Source of the DNA: Podospora pseudoanserina
Taxonomy: Eukaryota; Ascomycota; Sordariomycetes; Sordariales; Podosporaceae
Length of the DNA: 64,000 bases
Reading direction: 5' to 3'
NCBI RefSeq assembly: GCF_035222485.1
Contig: NC_085922.1
Coordinates: 2,557,001-2,621,000, forward strand
In this document: positions 1-10,376 of the stretch, piece after piece
Position numbering within the stretch: the first letter of the stretch is position 1
How the letters are laid out: each line of letters starts with the position of its first letter
Translations under genes and position numbers: made by a program
The notes under the pieces: model-generated
Database searches by the model: none
What the model saw: the letters and a program-made list of their open reading frames with translations, nothing else
Told to the model about the DNA's origin: nothing

Positions 1-3000
1 CTGCCGCATTCAAGAGTGGAGGCGAATCGATGGACTCGCAAGCAAGGAGGGAGAGGAAGGAACAAAGCAGGCGAACGGGAAGTCTTTTGTTGGTTGAAAA
101 GAGAGAGAGAATGATGGGAACCAGTGGCAGTGCACCGTATTTTGTCAGATGGGTGTAGCGAGCGGCTTGGTGAGTGGCCAGGAGACAGCGGACAACAAGA
201 ACTCCCGCCCAGCAAACGACAAGCCTTGGACAACTCCCCAGCGCTTCGCTGCACCGTGCGAACATGACAGCTCTCTCCAGGGGGGTCCGCCATGCCAGTG
301 AGGCAGGCGCCTGGGGCTGTCTGTCAGCAGCTTGGAACGGCATCCTCCTCAAACCCCCTCAGACGGATATGCGCAAGCCTTATTCCAGCCCACCCAGCCC
401 CGACAGTGTTGCCGACCTCACTGCTTTTCTCTCTTCTATCACGATGTCTACTTTCTTCTGCATAGCTCAACACTGTGCCCAACCTCCAAGAAAGCAAGAT
501 AGCTACGCCAAGGTCCCTTGGCTACACTACGTAACCCAAGCGGCCGTTGCGAATGATCCCTTGTGTCGGTTTCAGAAGCGCACTCAAACAGACCCCAGGA
601 TGGCCTCTGCCCCTGGCCACCCCCTCAGCCTCGACCAAAGGCGAGCAGGTGCCATCCACCCTAGAGTAGCGTCAGCTTTAAATTGGTGGAGTCGCCAGCT
701 TCTGCCCATCTCGTTTGGGAATTAGCCTTTTGATATCGATCTGTTTTTGCAACATGTCGGACGAAGCTGCTTTGCGGGTTGCGGGGTGACAACCTTCGAT
801 CTGTGCAGACAACCATCAAGATGCCCACCAGCCTTGCTCGGTGTTGACCTCGGATCAGTTCTGCGTACGGACAACAGTGAGCACCAGCCCCGCCGCTCAA
901 CTCCCCGCTTCCTGCTGAGCAATCCTCTGCAAATCTCTCGCACTGTGCTGCGCAGCTCTGAAAGTTGTTTACGGCGCCACCCGAAGGTCACCACCGCAAC
1001 CAGCCTGTGGAATATAGATCACTTGAGAGCGGAATATACAAATTAGGCGGCGGTCAACGGGTGTCGGTGCTGGATATTTTCCTGGAAACCCCCGGCAATT
1101 TTTCAGTCGCACGATACACAACACACCACTTGAAAATATCTTTTTCAACCTTCACAAAGTCAGTTTTTGATTCCCTTTTTGCAGAACTCCGAGATACCCG
1201 GAACTGTCAAATGCCAAGGGAGACAGCGGGCTTGGACCATGTCATTGCATACGCGTCCATAGCTGCTTTCACACGGCAACATCGGATTTAAGCCTCTTTG
1301 CGACCTGATCTCCAACATGGCCATCAAGATTTCAGAGATCGGACTTTGGCAGAAATGCCAAGTGCCACCAATGAAAGAAAGATCCAGATAACCGTTCGAC
1401 ACAAGATCCAAACATCCAGCTAGTATAAAAATGCCGTTTGTCCACGATGGCAGCAAAGAGAGCACCAACAACCAGGTTTGACAACAACAGATGAAAATAT
1501 CGTCCCGTCTGATGCATATGCAGGCCCAATATCTGCGAGCTTCCGGTTTTGGCCCGCCCGGTCCAACCTGTCATCTGCGCCTCTGTTACCTCGGGGTAAG
1601 GTGTCTCCCCGCATTGCTTATACATCTTGACCTATCAAGACGACCATATCCACTACAGGATGACGATTTTTTGATACTGTCTTTGGGTCTCCATGGCCAG
1701 GAGGCCTCAGAAGTGGCCTGTGGGCCGAGTTATCCGGCTTGTTGATTCCAAAGTCGCTACTGTTGTCAGACGAAAATATGGCAGACAGTGGCGGATATTA
1801 GACAGGTTGTGCAAGGCTCGCCTTTTCTGCCTCCAGGAAGTCAGATATACTCCCTCCAAGATTCCACATGCGTATAATCTTCCAGATCTGCAAGTGATAT
1901 TCCCCTCTCATCTTCAAATGCTGGATGATGCACATACAGCACCACGCCTCTTGAGCACATATACGTTGTATCCTTATGGCAGAAGCACATGATGATCTTA
2001 GTAAGGCCTACATCTCAAGCCCTTAGGGATCGAGGTTTCTTGCACTCTTGGTGACAGGCACCCTGCCCACAGAATAGTTGACACAGCAAAAGTAAGTTGG
2101 CCCATACAATGCTGTAAACCATGCCCTCGAAAGTAAATCAATAGGCCTTTTAATTATCTTCAGAGGCCTATTGACCATATTTGAAAGCCTAGTGGCTATC
2201 CTGCAAGGTGTAGTTCGCAATATAACACGGGCTGTCATATTTGTGTGTGTCAAATATCTTGTGGGCAGGGTGCTGTTCTCCCGGGCTTCTCAACCATTAT
2301 CGAGTCAAGGCGAGAGACAGATAGACCGTGAGGGTAGAATACACAGACAGACAAGCACCTCACGTATATATGCTTATGCTCTGTCACCCCCGAACGACGT
2401 CTCACAAATCTCTCTGACCTCAGCGCCCCCACTTAAAATTCTTACAGTCCAAGAAGGTCGATGCATCAGCTCAATATCAGACCGAAAGACTATATAAACA
2501 CATTTGTAGTGTGCCGAATTAGTCGAATCGAGATGAATCAATAACATGAAACATGCATCTATTACAAGGCTTTCCATCAACACCTGCTTCCCCCCAACAT
2601 GGCCCAGCGATCTATCACCTTGACTCGCAACAGTCTTCCCCGATCTCAGCTCGTCTTCGATTCACGATAACAACTGTTGAGTTCATGAAATACTGAGTGT
2701 GTGTGTAGGTAGGCCTTGGTTCAGCACAAATTACATCTCTCGTTTAGCTGGAATAAATAGGCTGAGGGACAGCCGTTCTCAAGGCCCGAAGTGGTGATGA
2801 TGGTTGTATGTTGATGAGAAAAAGTAAAACTCCGGATCCCTTTGTTGTGATGTAGAGTCAAGTGCTATGCGATGGCGGGCTGCTGCCAACAGCGATCAAT
2901 AAAAATTCACAACACCAAACGCAACCGAGCAACCTCCAATACTTTAACTGTTTTTGTGTTTCTTGCTACCATAGCAAATCAATAGACAGAGACGGAAAAT

Positions 3001-3370
3001 CCCAATCTCCCAGTAGGAACATCCACCCTCCATATCTCATCTTTTAAGACATCGATGATAATCCAAAAAAAAAAAGGAAACCAACGTCCAAAGATCCATT
3101 TACAACAAAACAGAACTCGCAACGCGTTCCACGCTTTCTCCCAGACCAGAAACAAAAACAAAAAATGACTTTCAAAGCAAGTAAATGCCCGACTCCCAAA
3201 ACCAAAAATTAACTTGGCATGCCCAAGTTATTTTCTGCCATGCCTCGTTTGATCCAACCAGGGGACGCCGTTCCTTCAAACCCAGCCCAAGTCGGTCGTA
3301 TAGTGGTATATATAATCTCCCATTCCGATCATCCCTCTTCCCTACCCGCACACAACATGCTCACAAACGC
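1..3370. other. intergenic, no gene recognised
   Basis: No open frame here shows fungal codon bias, a family motif or convincing splice structure. The longest (174-725, +, 183 codons) is Pro/Ser/Arg-rich with scattered rare codons and looks like chance. Base composition shifts from GC-rich (1-1000) to more AT-rich (about 1300-3150). The right end should hold the 3' UTR and terminator of the acetyl-CoA synthetase gene; the left end may be the flank of a gene outside the window. A short degenerate repeat at 2121-2203 is listed separately. Confidence 0.6.
2121..2203. repeat. degenerate ~21-bp tandem repeat, locus A
   Basis: Three to four imperfect units of 20-23 bp follow one another, each beginning near GGCCT or GCCT and ending in a TTTGAAA- or CTTCAGA-like tail. 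The clearest core is GGCCTATTGACCATATTTGA. The first unit starts ATGCCCTCGAAAGTAAATC. The same units, including that leading one, recur at 24374-24552 in another intergenic region. Nothing suggests coding. Confidence 0.5.
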
Positions 3371-5786
3371 TTATTTCTTCTTGCCCTCGTGCACAATGTT
3401 GATGATCTTCTCAACAACAGATGGGTCCGAGAGAGTGCTGATGTCGCCAAGCTGGTCCTCCTCACCGGCAAGAATCTTTCTGAGAATACGTCTCATGATC
3501 TTGCCGCTGCGGGTCTTGGGAAGATCTGGGACAACAAACACGGCCTTGGGCGCCGCGAAGGGGCCAATACTCCTGCGGACCTGGAGGATGAAGTCCTTGC
3601 GGAGGGCATCATCGACTTCGGCGCCGTTCTTGATGGACACAAAGGCGTTGACAGCCTGACCGGTGAGCTCGTCGGCAACCCCAACGACGGCCGCCTCGGC
3701 AATGGAGGCGTGCTCAATGAGGGCGGCCTCGATCTCAGCCGTGCTGAGACGGTGACCGCTGACGTTGACAACGTCATCAACACGGCCACGGATCCAGTAG
3801 AAGCCCTCGTGATCGCGACCGGCACCATCGCCCGTGAACTACATCACTTGTTAGTCTGAAAGCCTTGCAACAGCAGAGGCAGCGGATACTCACGTAGTAA
3901 CCCTTGTACACGTTCAGGTAAGTGTCCATGTAGCGCTTGTGGGCGCCCCAGACGGTGCGAGCCATGCTTGGCCAGGGCTGCTTGAAGGCAAGGACACCCT
4001 CGACATCGTTGCCATGGATCTCCTCGCCAGAGACAGGGTCGACGATCGCAGGCTCGATGCCGAAGAACGGAAGAGAGGCAGAGCCGGGCTTGGTGGGAGT
4101 AACACCAGCAAGAGGGGTGATGACGTTGGAGCCGGTCTCGGTTTGCCAGTACGTCTGTGATTAGTCGTCAGTGAGAGGTGGTCTCTTGCAGGGCCGAAGG
4201 TGAGCGACTTACGTCCACAATGTGAGCCTCCTCCTTGCCAACAACCTCAAAGTACCACTTCCAGATCTCGGCGGCGATTGGCTCACCGACGGAGCCAAGA
4301 ACTCTGAGGTGCTTCATCTCGTTACGCACATGCTGGTTGCCGGCGCGCTTCAGGAGACGCAGGGCAGTGGGAGCAACATAGAACTGTGTGACCTTGTGCT
4401 GCTCAATGATATCCCAGTATCTGGAAAAGTTGGGGTAGGCGGGTGTACCCTCGAAAACGACGGTGGACACACCCAGGAGGAGTGGGGCGTAGACGACATA
4501 GGTGTGACCGGTAATCCAGCCGACATCACCGCCGCAGAAGTACCTGTCGCCATCGTGAATGTCGAACACATACTTTCCGGTGGTGGCGGCGCCCAGGAGA
4601 TAACCGCCGGTGGTGTGCATGACACCCTTGGGCTTGCCGGTAGAGCCGGAGGTGTAGAGGAGGAAGAGAGGGTCCTCCGAGTTGACGGCCACGGGGGGGT
4701 AGTATGAGGGCCACTTCTCAACCTCCTCGTGCCACCAGAAATCGCGACCCTCGGTCATGGGGATGTCGGCGCCGGTGCGCTTGTACACAAGCACGTGGCC
4801 GACATCAGGGCACTGCTTGAGAGCCTCATCGACAATCTTCTTTGTCCCAATCAACTTTCCACCACGCTTGCCCTCGTCGGTGGTGATGACCACCTTGGAA
4901 CCGCCATCGATGACACGGTCGCGAAGCGAGTCGGCCGAGAAACCGGCAAAGACAACCGAGTGAACGGCGCCGATTCTGCTGCAAGCAAGAAGGGCAACGA
5001 TAGCCTCCGGGATCATGGGCAGGTAGATGGCCACGGTGTCGCCCTTGCGCACGCCCATCTGGGTGAGCACGTGGGCGAGCTTGGAGACATCGCGCAGGAG
5101 CTCGCCGTAGGTGACGTTCCGGCCGTCCGAGGGCTCGTCGGCTTCGTAGATGATGGCGACCTTGTTGGGGTCCTTGAAGGCATGGCGATCGACACAGTTG
5201 TATGACGCATTGAGCTCACCCTCCAGGAACCAGGCATTGTCACCCCCGGCGAGGGAGCCGCTGTGGACAGTCTGGAAATCCTTGGACCAGGTCAGGAGCT
5301 CACGCGCCAGCCTCCCCCAGAACTTCTTGGGTTCTGTGATGGATTCCTTGTAGAGTTTCTGATATTCCTCGAGACCTGCGGTACCGGTGTCAGCGCGCGA
5401 TGTGACGTAGAGACCAGCCGCCCAGGCGCGCCCAGGCTCGGGACAAGGAGGACGGCCGCGGGGTATTCAGCGGGGGGTGGGGTCATGTCTTACTGCTCAA
5501 GTGAGGTTTGCTCGGGTGCTCTGTCACAAACGTGGTTAGCTCCAATGCTTCCGTTCGTCCAGGTGCTGTGTGTGTGCGCCCCGCGACAGGGCCACAACAC
5601 CTTGGCGCACGACATGGACCCAAACTTACTGTCAAGCATCTTCTGGGGAGGGTCTGTTGGGAGCAGGCAGAAAAGCCGCTCTGTCAGTTTCACTGTCTAT
5701 ACTCCAGGACGGGACAAGAACTCACGGAAAGTGTCAACAGCGTGGGCCTCGGCCACTACTGGCGCCTTGGGAGACTGCTCGCCCAT
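3371..5786 (-). CDS. facA: acetyl-CoA synthetase (AMP-forming)
   Basis: It activates acetate to acetyl-CoA through acetyl-AMP, feeding the glyoxylate cycle and acetylation; expected in cytosol and nucleus. Six exons on the minus strand: 5726-5786, 5630-5653, 5494-5520, 4213-5375, 3894-4154 and 3371-3838. They join in frame to 667 residues, the usual size for fungal FacA/ACU-5. Visible motifs, in order: the AMP-binding P-loop [27 protein letters not shown], the TYWQTETGS adenylate motif, the hinge region [16 protein letters not shown], and the C-terminal [10 protein letters not shown] with the catalytic lysine that is acetylated in the family. Exons 2 and 3 are only 24 and 27 nt, but they restore the conserved [13 protein letters not shown] stretch. 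The start chosen ([10 protein letters not shown]) matches the family N-terminus. The frame stays open for 197 codons upstream, which I attribute to a pyrimidine-rich leader. Identity is secure; the micro-exon boundaries are inferred. Confidence 0.95.
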
Positions 5787-6912
5787 GATGGTGGTGTTGG
5801 TGTTGGTGATGGCGGGGTAGAAACTTTTTGGTGCTTTAGCAAAGCGGGAGAATGTTCGTCGCAGCGGTAGTAGTAATGGCCCAGCCAAGCCAGACAGGAG
5901 CAGCCGGTAGGAACAAGTAGTGGTGGTAGAGGGTGGAAAGGAGGTGGGACAGATGAGTGGGAGATTGGGTGAGCTGGACTGACGGACAATGTTGGGGAGG
6001 AGCGGGCGTTTTTGTATTATGGCAGAAGACGAGACGAAGGATACCCGCCTGGATGGACACGGTGCATGGGTGAAGGGTGGAAGCTGGGATGGGGGAGCGC
6101 GAGGGGAGGCATTCAGGGGGAGGGGTGTGGGTGTGGGCATTTTCTTTTTCTCACTTCCCAGCTCTCTGCCGGACCGGAGCTTGTACCGATACAACGACGC
6201 AGAGAGACGGCCACGAGCCCATCCCCAGACACCAAGCCCCAAGACCACCGTTGTGGATTTCCTTCCGCCCGACCACTGACTATTCGCTGCACACCAGACA
6301 TGCAATGTTGCCATTGACGGGTCCTTGTTACCGCAAAGGGGAAGAAGACCACCAGCCCTATTTGCACGCCTACTCAAGAGAGAAAGAGAGACCTAGAGGC
6401 TCAAGAAAAGTTGTTTCCCCTGAAACGACACACCTTGAGACGAAGGGCCGGTGCCAGCCGTGCGGTGGACGCGGGCATGCGGCAGTCCGGTGCGGCGAAT
6501 AGCCAGGGCTCCTTGCCTCGCCTGTGGATGATGAGTCGAGATGGCACAAGTGTCTCCTCCGGACGCGGCAGGCTGCTCCCAGTCTGTGGAGTGTGTGCTG
6601 CACCGGGAACACAGATGCATGGCAGGGTTGCCTCGAGGTCACCGGAACGGTGTCAGTGGTGCCCAGCAGACAGACGGTTGCCGTGTTTGGATTGTGAGAG
6701 AGTTGCATCTATCACACACAACCTTCTATTTGGAAGCGGCCCGAGACTGCAAAGTGACGACTTGAGTTGGAATTTGGAATTCTCTCAGCCGTCAAAGCCT
6801 AGCGCCCCTAATAAAATGGCGCGCGCCTCACTTCAGACAGTGGGGGTTTGTCCTTATCTGATGGGGATTGTGGATGCCATCATCTCGACAAACCTCTTCA
6901 GCGGCATGTAAC

Positions 6913-6930
6913 CGAACGAACGAACGAACG
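6913..6930. repeat. (CGAA)n tetranucleotide repeat
   Basis: About four and a half copies of CGAA. A second short run of the same motif lies at 7769-7785, within the same intergenic gap. Confidence 0.8.
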
Positions 6931-7768
6931 TCTGCGGGCCGCCGTATGCCTGATCGATTCAACCCCTTCGTGGTGTGTCTGCTACTATCGGAGCCCAGCC
7001 GGTTGGCTGTTGTCGCAATGCGATGCGATGCCCTACCTACGCGACCAAGCAGCTTCCCAAACAAGCCGCACTTCTTCAGCGTCAATACTACTGCTCCCGT
7101 CGTTGTCTATGCTGCTGCTGCAGGGACCACCCCGCCGTCGTGGGAATGCAGTCACCCTCATACTGATGATACCTTACACCACACTCGAATATGCCGTCTT
7201 CAATAATCTTCAATGTACCAACAAAACACTTGACTAATAAGTAATCAGCTAAAACATAAGAGGAAATAACCTTAACTCTCCAAGGCCGTGTACCGGTACC
7301 TCACTGGTCCTCCTCCTTTGCCCTCACCTTCTGCTGCTTCTTTACCCCACACTCTGCCGGGCCCCTCCTTTTACAGCGATCTCGTTCTTGGCATTGAGCC
7401 GCTACCGGATCGAGACCCGGTGGGGTCCTCGGTGACGGAGGAGGCGCCTTGGACAGGGAAAGACATGATGCCTTCGCAACGCCGCATCGCCATAAGACGG
7501 GCCTTCCCCGCACTGATCCCAACCGCATTCAAAGCACAGCGCCTCTTGGCGACCATCACCGTTGGCTGCCCCCGTTGCTGTCACGACCTGTCTTTATGGA
7601 ATCCCCAGATGGGCTGGCGTCATCGTCCGTCACTCCCAACATCACGGGATGGCCACCTCGGAAAGTCGAGGACATGACGCACCGTCTTCTTCTCGAACGG
7701 CTATCCCGGCCCGCTCCTCGCTTTTTATTGTCCATTTTCTCCCTCACAGCAAATACCGAAGACCGAGA

Positions 7769-7785
7769 CGAACGAACGAACGAAC
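7769..7785. repeat. (CGAA)n tetranucleotide repeat
   Basis: About four copies of CGAA, the same motif as the run at 6913-6930. Confidence 0.8.
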
Positions 7786-7841
7786 ATGAGCCGGGGTACC
7801 ACCTTGTTCCTGCAGTGGACCACCGCTATCGTGATAAGACG

Positions 7842-7870
7842 GGTGTGTGTCTGTGTGTGTGTGTGTGTGC
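7842..7870. repeat. (GT)n dinucleotide repeat
   Basis: About 14 GT units, interrupted once by CT. Confidence 0.85.
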
Positions 7871-8088
7871 AACGACGTTGGACAGTTGCGGCTGCCCGGC
7901 TGCCGGGACATTCCCAAGTGCCGGTGGGCCAAGGCTAACCCGCCTTCCTGGGGATGAAGGGAAGCTCGGGAAGCCATATTCTCACATACACCTCGGGTAT
8001 GAGCATGTGCATCCAACGAACCAGGGATAACCATCAGTGACTTTCCTTGTCCTTATCCATTTGCCCCCCCTTCCCTCGTGTCCTCTTA

Positions 8089-8117
8089 TGTGTGTGTGTG
8101 TGTGTGTTGTGTGTGTC
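8089..8117. repeat. (GT)n dinucleotide repeat
   Basis: About 14 TG/GT units, interrupted once by TTG. Confidence 0.85.
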
Positions 8118-9650
8118 TTATGCCCCCTTTTCCCCAGAATCGCGGGGCATTACCACTCCCCACATTCTCCAATGGAAGGGGGGGCCTCGAACTTGATTGT
8201 TCCTTTTAATCCACCATAAAACTCAAATGCTCGGACTGGACTGGACTGGGCGAAATATTTCCCCATGTTTTTTTTTGTTCCCATCCACCAGTTCCGGAGC
8301 AGCGGAAGTACCCTCGAACTAACCAACTAACAACAAATCTAAACCTATTCAGAGCGCCCAGTCCGGATCGTCACTGGGGACGAGAGTCATGGCACTCTTG
8401 TGTTTTCCCTCGTGTGTGCCCCTCATTCCTTCCGTATCCTCGAACCCCAGAACTGTGGTGTACAAAGACCAGACCAAGAGACGACCCCACCTGTAGACAG
8501 CCAGCCCGCCACCAGGAACAACGTCATACCTCAACCCCTACAACCGGGGCCTTCCGGACGTATGGGAGGAGGGGAAAAGGGGAACAACAACACGCGGTGG
8601 TGGTCCTGAGCTGGGCACATGTGATAGAAAGAGTCACTTTAATTAAGATTAAGCATACGGCATAGTATCAAGGATGTGGGTAGATTGAAGGAAGCCGAGG
8701 GAAAGCCCCTATATAAGACCGGCCACCCGTCAACTGCAGGATTGTAGTTCTCTTGAGTTGTCCGATGTATGTATGCGTTTCGTCATACTTGAGACTATTC
8801 CCAGTTCCACATGGACCTCCCGTCCCACTAACTAGTCTTTGTCTGCCTGCTCCTACGATGTCATGACATAAACATTTTCACGATCCTACCTGGTAGGTAG
8901 AGGGTGTGTAAGTGATATCGTCATCTTTGACTGACTCTCAGTAAGGTAGCAAGGAGATTGTCACACAAAGAGAGCCAGACTGAGAGCAGGGAAGCTGGGA
9001 AACAGAGACTATTTTCAGATCTTGACAAGTTTATGAGAGTTCTAGTTACCTCTTGCTTTTATGTAAAATGAAAAGGTAGAGGGAACACAATAGACTAAGT
9101 TACCTAGGTACTTGCCAGGCCATCAAAATCGGCACTTGACATGGCTTGGTGGTGTATAGCCACTGTAGAAAAACGAGATCACTACCTTACCCAGGAAAGG
9201 AGCTCCATAGGATGATGATTGGTATATCTTGTAAACTAGAATATGAGGGAAATATACTTTAAATAGATAATATCTACAACTGTAGTTTGGATTGCCCATT
9301 GGCTGATCCCACCGTGCCTGGAGCAAAGTAGCCGAGTATAATCCTGTTTAAAACATCCTGCCCCAAAGCAAGGTGTTTAAACCCTCGGGTTCATACATAA
9401 TCTAGCCCAGCCTCCATCTTTCTCTTTTTAACATCAACGTTTCAAGATAGGTACGTAAAATAACACAAGATAATCGTAGAAAACCCTTCAACCACACCTG
9501 ACAACAAAACACTCAAAACACTTTGCAACCAAACCAAGTCCATATCAGAAACTACCATGTCACAAACACATACAACAAAAGTTCTCATTCAAATATTTTT
9601 TTACTCCCATCTCATTAACATGAACCTACTCTCCATTTCACTTCCGTTTT

Positions 9651-9652
9651 TC

Positions 9653-9740
<88 letters not shown>
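9651..9740. repeat. (CTTT)n microsatellite, about 22 copies
   Basis: A nearly pure CTTT array of roughly 90 bp, homopyrimidine on the + strand. It gives a spurious open frame of repeated Phe-Leu-Ser on the + strand. Likely length-polymorphic; no function is visible. Confidence 0.95.
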
Positions 9741-10211
9741 AACTGATATGTGTTTGTCTGCAGATAGAGGGGGGGTATAAAGAAGTCTCTTCGTTCATGA
9801 GAACAGGGAATGATGTGTTATATAAACAAACGTAACTGGAAAACCACAACCACAACAATGACCCACCCATTCCCATTCCAATTCCCTCCCGCAAGCACAA
9901 GGAACAAGTTATTCATCCAAACAAAAACCAAACCAAACCAACAACCAAAGTGATGTGTCCCTGTTCAAAAATAGACAAGAAAAGAAGAAAGAATAAAAAT
10001 AAAAATAAGAACAGTAAAGTAAAATAAAAGGGGGAATCAGAGAAGACAAAGTTAAAAAATAAAGCTGTGCAAAAGAAAAAAAAGAAGAAAAAAAGACAGT
10101 GGAGAAATAAAAGCCAAAAAAAAAAAAAAAAAAAAGGGACATAAAAACGGACATCCACATCATAAGATTAGAAGGCCATGACTGACACAACCACACACAC
10201 TCCCACACAAC

Positions 10212-10376
10212 TCATTCTTCCTCTCTTTCCCCTACCACCCTCCACAACCCCTTCACAACCAAAGCCAGCACCCCAATAACCACCAACCACACCACCACCA
10301 ACCCCGCAACCAAAACCCTCTTCATCACATTCCAAACACCACCACCACCGCCAGTCCCCTGCCGTCCTTGCCCCCT
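10212..10376 (-). other. in-frame C-terminal extension of the kinesin with a membrane segment
   Basis: Directly after the kinesin stop codon (TAG, 10377-10379) the same frame stays open for 54 codons to a TGA at 10212-10214. It encodes a Gly-rich linker (RGQGRQGTGGGGGVWN), then MKR, a hydrophobic span of about 22 residues beginning VLVAGLVVVW, then KGLWR and an acidic-basic tail GEREEE. That is the layout of a single-pass C-terminal anchor. Codon choice (GTG, TTG, GGG, AGG) resembles the 3' ends of other genes here. It could be translated by stop readthrough, or by removing a 114-nt in-frame segment (10377-10490) bounded by CAG/GTGGAG and TTTTAG. It could also be chance: G/T-rich DNA tends to encode Val, Gly and Leu. 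Confidence 0.4.

Larger units (their letters stand above)
5787..10211. other. long intergenic region with microsatellites
   Basis: This 4.4-kb gap lies upstream of the acetyl-CoA synthetase gene and downstream of the kinesin gene. Its right part, as + strand 9980-10140, is A/G-rich with A runs. I find no gene. Open frames across it have no family motifs and several are made only of simple repeats. It holds (CGAA)n at 6913-6930 and 7769-7785, (GT)n at 7842-7870 and 8089-8117, and (CTTT)n at 9651-9740. A TATATAAG box at about 8711 has no convincing coding sequence behind it. The promoter of the acetyl-CoA synthetase gene should be within the first kilobase; its leader is pyrimidine-rich on the minus strand. 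Confidence 0.6.

Noticed and set aside
1300-2600. More AT-rich stretch considered as a decayed transposon
   Set aside because: No terminal repeats, target-site duplication or element-like reading frame could be seen.
4222-5205. Long + strand frames opposite acetyl-CoA synthetase
   Set aside because: They are antisense shadows of the conserved gene.
9557-9742. ORF of repeated Phe-Leu-Ser
   Set aside because: Entirely a product of the (CTTT)n microsatellite.
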